This document shows positions 39,176-42,629 of a DNA stretch of 42,629 nucleotides, piece after piece. The DNA lies in the NCBI GenBank assembly GCA_934667815.1, contig CAKUMO010000021.1, positions 1 through 42,629 on the forward strand, read 5' to 3'. Within the stretch, counting starts at the first letter, position 1; each line of letters opens with the position of its first letter. The notes beneath the pieces were generated by a model. The model saw nothing but the letters and a program-made list of their open reading frames with translations. It searched no databases and was not told the DNA's origin. Origin of the DNA: an uncultured Oscillospiraceae bacterium. Its GTDB lineage: Bacteria; Bacillota; Clostridia; Oscillospirales; Oscillospiraceae. The position numbers and the translations under genes were made by a program.

Positions 39176-40585
39176 TTACCTCCTCCCGGCCAGATGGCCG
39201 TGGTAAAAATTCTCCTGCTCACGCGCCGCGCGCGTGAAAGCCGCCTCCTCCTGCGAGGGCTGCGCATGCGCGGGCAGCTCCTGCTGGATCTTCCGGATGC
39301 GCTCAATGAGCAGCTCGACCTCGGATTTCTGCGGCTCATCGGGCGCAAGCGGCGCCGCGTCCTCGAGCTTGTCGGAATAGGAATGCGATAAATAGAGCGA
39401 CAATTTTGCCAATGCCGGGCCGACCAGCTCATATAAAACGCTCGAGGCCAGCACAATGGTCTGCAGGGCATCGCCCGTCGCGCCGCCCAGCGTCCGCGCC
39501 CCCAGCGCCGCAAGGCCGATGGCCACGCCCGCCTGCGGTGCAAGCGCCATGCCGAGGTAATTGCGCGTGGTTTTCGGCTTATGCACCAGCGCACAGCCCA
39601 CAAACGCACCGACGTACTTGCCCGCCATACGCACGAGGAAATACAACGCGCCGACGAGCAGCAGAGGTGTTCCGCCAATGCCGCCTGCGCCGTGCAGGAG
39701 CGTGTCGAGCTTGAAATTCAGGCCGGAACGGACGAAAAACAGCAGCAGGATCGGCGGGCTGAAATAGTTGAGCTGGCTGAACAGGTCGGTGTCGTCCGTC
39801 AGATTCAGATAGACAATGCCCACGGACATGCAGCCGAGCAGCGGCGAGACGTCCACCGTCGTGCAAATGCCGCAAAAAGCGAACAGCACCGCAACCGAAA
39901 CGATCAGCCGGTTGTCACGCGAACGGTTGCCGAGCAGCAGCTTCAAAACGAGTCCGAACACGCCGCCCAAGGCCAGCACCGCAAGGTTTGCAAGGATGGG
40001 CAGCGCGACCGTTTTAACGCTCACGCCCGCGCCCAGCGAGGCCAGCGCCAGCGAGATGGCCGCACTGTAAGCCACGAGGCTGACGACGTCGTCCATTGCC
40101 ACAACCTGCAGGAGCGTATCGACAAAGTCGCCGCGTGCGCCGAGCTGACGGATGGTCATCATGGTCGAGGCGGGCGCTGTGGCCGAGGCCAGCGCCGCCA
40201 GAACCGCCGAAAAGGCCAGATCCATGCGCAGAATATAATAGGTTAAAATAAAAACGAAGGCCGATGCGACGCAGGCTTCAAAAACCGTGATGATTGCTGC
40301 TTTGCCGCCGGTCTTTTTTAAGGTCGAAAAGCGGAAAAACTCGCCCACGCTGAAGGCGATAAAGGCCAACGCAATGTCAGATAAAAAGTCCATGCCGTCG
40401 ATGACCGTCTGCGGCACAAGGTCGAGACAGTACGGCCCGATTATAATTCCGCACAGAATGTAGGCTGTCACATTTGGCAGGTGCAGCTTCTTGGTCAGGC
40501 GCGTCATGGCAAAGCCGAGAAACAGCATCAGCGCCACGGAAATAATGACCTGCGAGGACTGCGGCAGCGTTTGAAAGAGCTTCAC
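39176..40585 (-). CDS. CPA2-family cation/proton antiporter
   Basis: The protein has 469 residues with about twelve helices of the Na+/H+ exchanger fold. The key membrane motif is MDDV (D165-D166), as in electrogenic-type antiporters. The HLPNVTAYILCGIIIGPYCL start and the APQAGVAIGLAALGAR helix are typical. A hydrophilic tail of about 75 residues follows and ends without the RCK domain found in Kef proteins. It is a GTG start at 40585 with a GGGGGG-rich ribosome site. The promoter lies at 40618-40646. The operon continues with an MgtC-like gene, and a LysR gene is divergent. Confidence 0.9.
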   Translation of the reverse strand: MKLFQTLPQSSQVIISVALMLFLGFAMTRLTKKLHLPNVTAYILCGIIIGPYCLDLVPQTVIDGMDFLSDIALAFIAFSVGEFFRFSTLKKTGGKAAIITVFEACVASAFVFILTYYILRMDLAFSAVLAALASATAPASTMMTIRQLGARGDFVDTLLQVVAMDDVVSLVAYSAAISLALASLGAGVSVKTVALPILANLAVLALGGVFGLVLKLLLGNRSRDNRLIVSVAVLFAFCGICTTVDVSPLLGCMSVGIVYLNLTDDTDLFSQLNYFSPPILLLFFVRSGLNFKLDTLLHGAGGIGGTPLLLVGALYFLVRMAGKYVGAFVGCALVHKPKTTRNYLGMALAPQAGVAIGLAALGARTLGGATGDALQTIVLASSVLYELVGPALAKLSLYLSHSYSDKLEDAAPLAPDEPQKSEVELLIERIRKIQQELPAHAQPSQEEAAFTRAAREQENFYHGHLAGRR

Positions 40586-40617
40586 ACGGCTTCCCCCCTT
40601 GCATTTTTGTTTTCTCT

Positions 40618-40659
40618 ATGTTACGATAGAGCTGCCATAAATGCAAATCATAGTATTTA
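40618..40659. promoter_or_regulatory. Promoter of the antiporter operon with a LysR-like dyad
   Basis: On the minus strand TTGCAT (40641-40646), a 17-bp spacer and TAACAT (40618-40623). The dyad TAAAT-N12-ATTTA (40638-40659) overlaps the -35 and lies in the divergent gap, where a LysR regulator would be expected to bind. Confidence 0.5.
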
Positions 40660-40680
40660 ATGAATCCATAAAGAAACGGA

Positions 40681-41589
40681 ATGAACGCCATGCTTGATCC
40701 CAAGGTACAAACGCTGCTGGCCGTCGTGGAGACCGGCAGCTTCACCCGCGCCGCCGCACAGCTTTCGCTCACGCAGCCGGCTGTCAGCCACCACATTGCG
40801 CAGCTCGAGCAGGAGCTGGATATTCGGATTTTTTTGCGTGAAAAGGGCCGTCTTTCCCTGACAAGAGAGGGGAAAATCGTCGTGCGCTGTGCACGGCGGC
40901 TGAACGCAATGTATGAAAAGCTCCACACCGACCTTGCCGATGCGGAGCGCAACCTGACCCGCCTGCGCGTGGGCATCACCCACACCGCCGAGAGCAATCT
41001 GATTACCGAGGTGCTCGCCCGATTCAGCCACGAAAACAGCGGTATCCTCATAACGATCACAACAGATACCATAAATAATCTTTATGATGCGCTGGACAAC
41101 TACGAGCTGGATCTCGCCGTCGTTGAGGGCAAACCGCACACGCAGAGCCTGAACTCGCTGATGCTCGACACGGACTATATCGTCTGTGCGCTCTCGAACA
41201 ACAATCCGCTCTCACGTCACGCGATGGTCACGTTGGACGATCTGAAGCGCGAGCGCATGATCCTGCGCCTGCCAAGCTCGGCCACGCGCAAGCAGTTTGA
41301 AAGCCATTTGGCCGGCCGCGGCGAGAGCATCGACGCCTTCGACGTAGCACTGGAGGTAGATAACATTGCAACGATCAAGGATTTGATCCGCAAGGACTTC
41401 GGTGTGTCCATTCTCGCGCGCAGTGCCTGCATGGATGAGGTGCGCAAGGGAAAAATGACGATCCTGCCCATCGAAAACCTCAGCATGGCGCGCGAAATGA
41501 GCCTTGTCTACCACCGGGACTTTTCTCACATGGACGTATTGCAGGAAATTCTGAAACTCTACCACGAGACTGTCGTGGAAAATTCCTAG
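40681..41589 (+). CDS. LysR-family transcriptional regulator
   Basis: The protein has 302 residues. The N-terminal winged helix (about 1-65) carries TGSFTRAAAQLSLTQPAVSH, the classic LysR helix-turn-helix. The effector-binding domain follows (about 95-300) with the RLRVGITHTAES start. It is divergently placed 95 bp from the antiporter operon, so regulation of that operon and itself is likely. Two ATGs (40681 and 40690) are possible; neither has a strong ribosome site, so the start is uncertain by three codons. The co-inducer is unknown. Confidence 0.92.
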   Translation: MNAMLDPKVQTLLAVVETGSFTRAAAQLSLTQPAVSHHIAQLEQELDIRIFLREKGRLSLTREGKIVVRCARRLNAMYEKLHTDLADAERNLTRLRVGITHTAESNLITEVLARFSHENSGILITITTDTINNLYDALDNYELDLAVVEGKPHTQSLNSLMLDTDYIVCALSNNNPLSRHAMVTLDDLKRERMILRLPSSATRKQFESHLAGRGESIDAFDVALEVDNIATIKDLIRKDFGVSILARSACMDEVRKGKMTILPIENLSMAREMSLVYHRDFSHMDVLQEILKLYHETVVENS

Positions 41590-41742
41590 CGCTCCCCTGC
41601 TCTGCGCAAGAAGTATGCCATTCCCGGACAAATCGGCCGAGAATGTAAAAAATCCTCCAAAAACCAGCGGTGGCGCTTGCACCCCGCGCAGGTTATAATG
41701 CGGTCATATCAGTTAGTAAACGCTAATCATCGGAGGGCAAGC

Positions 41743-42330
41743 ATGAAAGACAGCGAATTGCAATTTGACCGCACCTGCCATGTGCTCTACAGCAGGCCAT
41801 GCAAAAAGCAGATTCAATCCAAAATCGCCCTGCACTTCCCGCCCGACGCACGCGAGCGCGTCTGGGAGCGTGTGCAGCGGCAATACGTCGCATTTCTTGC
41901 CGACTGGCGCACCGACCTCGGCGGAAAGAAAAATTTCCACAACGGCAAGGGCGGCACCTATGACTGCATTGCCCTGATGGCATATTACGTCGTGTGCAAG
42001 GATGTCACGAGCCTCGCCGAGATCGAGGAAATGGAGGGCAATCTTTTCCTCGGCGCGTTACGCAAGCTGAAATTCGTCAACTGTAACCGGCCGTTTTTCA
42101 AAAAACTGATGTACCGTGCCTTCCTCAACGCCAAAAAGCAGTGCGACAAGTGGGGCGACTACGAGATGCACGTCGCGCCTTTCTCGCCGGACAAGCCGAT
42201 CTACTATGAATTCACCGCATGCCCGACGGCGGAATTCGCAAAAAAGCACGATCTTCTGGAGGTCATGCCTGCGCTGTGCAACCCGGATTACGAGAGTATG
42301 GAGTGCATTCGCGCCCGTCTCGTGCGATAA
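41743..42330 (+). CDS. ATC-hydrolase-like protein, perhaps truncated at its 3' end
   Basis: The protein has 195 residues. The C-terminal region (YYEFTACPTAEFAKKHDLLEVMPALCNPDY) resembles the L-2-amino-thiazoline-4-carboxylate hydrolase-like family, and a G-x-x-Y-D-C-I-A-L-M-A-Y-Y segment precedes it. Related proteins usually continue past this point with a Thr-rich, Cys-containing tail. Here the frame stops after RLVR, next to an IS256-family element, so the end may have been cut by insertion. GGAGG lies 8 bases before ATG 41743. A perfect TATAAT at 41694 has only a weak -35. A dyad TTAG-N6-CTAA (41713-41726) follows it. Family call from memory of the motif pattern. Confidence 0.55.
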   Translation: MKDSELQFDRTCHVLYSRPCKKQIQSKIALHFPPDARERVWERVQRQYVAFLADWRTDLGGKKNFHNGKGGTYDCIALMAYYVVCKDVTSLAEIEEMEGNLFLGALRKLKFVNCNRPFFKKLMYRAFLNAKKQCDKWGDYEMHVAPFSPDKPIYYEFTACPTAEFAKKHDLLEVMPALCNPDYESMECIRARLVR

Positions 42331-42629
42331 TGTACAATAACTTGCGCAAATTGAAAAGAGCAAAAAGGAGACATAGCTTGCAGGCTCTGGTAGAATGAAG
42401 TCACGACACAAACATTCGAAAGGAGCAAGCAAACTATGTCCGAGAAAATTGTACAACTGAACGAGGAAATTATCAAGGGGCAGATTAAGGAACTTGTTCG
42501 CGGGAGCGTGGAGGAAACACTGAACGAGCTTCTGGAAAAGGAGGCGGAATCCCTGACGCAGGCGGCGCGCTATGAGCGCAGCGAGGCCCGTCAGGGGTAC
42601 CGCAGCGGCCACTATGACCGGAATCTTAC
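42331..42629 (+). mobile_element. Left part of an IS256-family insertion sequence (continues beyond window)
   Basis: The transposase start at 42436 identifies the element. A promoter is plausible at 42368-42396 (GAGACA, 17-bp spacer, TAGAAT). The terminal inverted repeat and target duplication cannot be fixed because the right end is outside the window. The left end lies somewhere in about 42320-42400. Confidence 0.6.
42436..42629 (+). CDS. IS256-family (mutator type) transposase, N-terminal fragment
   Basis: The frame is open to the window edge (64 codons). The visible part shows MSEKIVQLNEEIIKGQ and then the family hallmark RYERSEARQGYRSGHYDRNL at about 45-64, which matches the RxxxRxGYRxGYY/HYxR region found near the start of IS256 DDE transposases. 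The DDE catalytic residues are beyond the window. AGGAG lies 10 bases before the ATG. The gene directly follows a possibly truncated ATC-hydrolase-like gene. Confidence 0.85.
   Translation, partial: MSEKIVQLNEEIIKGQIKELVRGSVEETLNELLEKEAESLTQAARYERSEARQGYRSGHYDRNL

Overview
The window is a GC-rich bacterial chromosome segment that reads like a Bacillota/Clostridia genome, most likely a gut anaerobe of the Oscillospirales type. This is an inference. It rests on a clostridial-type GltX, a YlmH-like S4 protein, a perfect CIRCE box before clpB, CsoR control of copper export, BlaI/M56 pairs, a flavodiiron protein fused to rubredoxin, many short-lipobox lipoproteins and strong AGGAGG ribosome-binding sites. 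No rRNA, tRNA or CRISPR was seen. Most of the window is housekeeping and stress genes in short operons with readable promoters and bidirectional terminators.

Layout. 1-1133 (-): N-terminal part of a secreted protein with 83-residue tandem repeats, behind a palindromic operator. 1376-3045 (+): YlmH-like S4 protein and a lipoprotein. 3158-6389 (-): HAD phosphatase, MFS transporter and glycerophosphodiesterase operon. 6539-8810 (+): gltX and a CAT-like acyltransferase. 8857-9150: a structured intergenic repeat and possible ARG boxes. 9244-11632 (+): polar amino-acid ABC importer. 11682-14499 (-): csoR-copA. 14725-16838 (+): xpt-guaA, which together convert xanthine to XMP and GMP. 17019-18809 (+): oleate hydratase. 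18879-20414 (-): large lipoprotein. 20613-22220 (+): MATE exporter and a 54-residue membrane protein. 22381-24972 (+): clpB. 24973-25282: second copy of the structured repeat. 25283-28989 (-): flavodiiron protein, M56 peptidase and BlaI-type repressor. 29142-35860 (-): five-gene polysaccharide assembly and ABC export operon. 36118-38170: DUF4349 lipoprotein, pyrrolidone-carboxylate peptidase and zinc-ribbon membrane protein. 38174-38475: palindrome-rich element. 38477-41589: MgtC-like protein, CPA2 antiporter and a divergent LysR regulator. 41743-42629: a probable ATC-hydrolase-like gene followed by the start of an IS256-family transposase that runs off the window.

The least explained signals are non-coding. 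A roughly 180-bp multi-hairpin repeat occurs twice, after gltX/CAT and after clpB, and its last stem shows compensatory base changes between copies. A CAGACTGTCAAAA-like tag sits directly behind four terminators. A palindromic element with identical terminal hairpins lies at 38174-38475. The most coherent multi-gene system is the polysaccharide operon, whose order (permease, ATPase, two-domain glycosyltransferase, mutase-like flavoprotein, glycosyltransferase) resembles Gram-negative galactan O-antigen loci.
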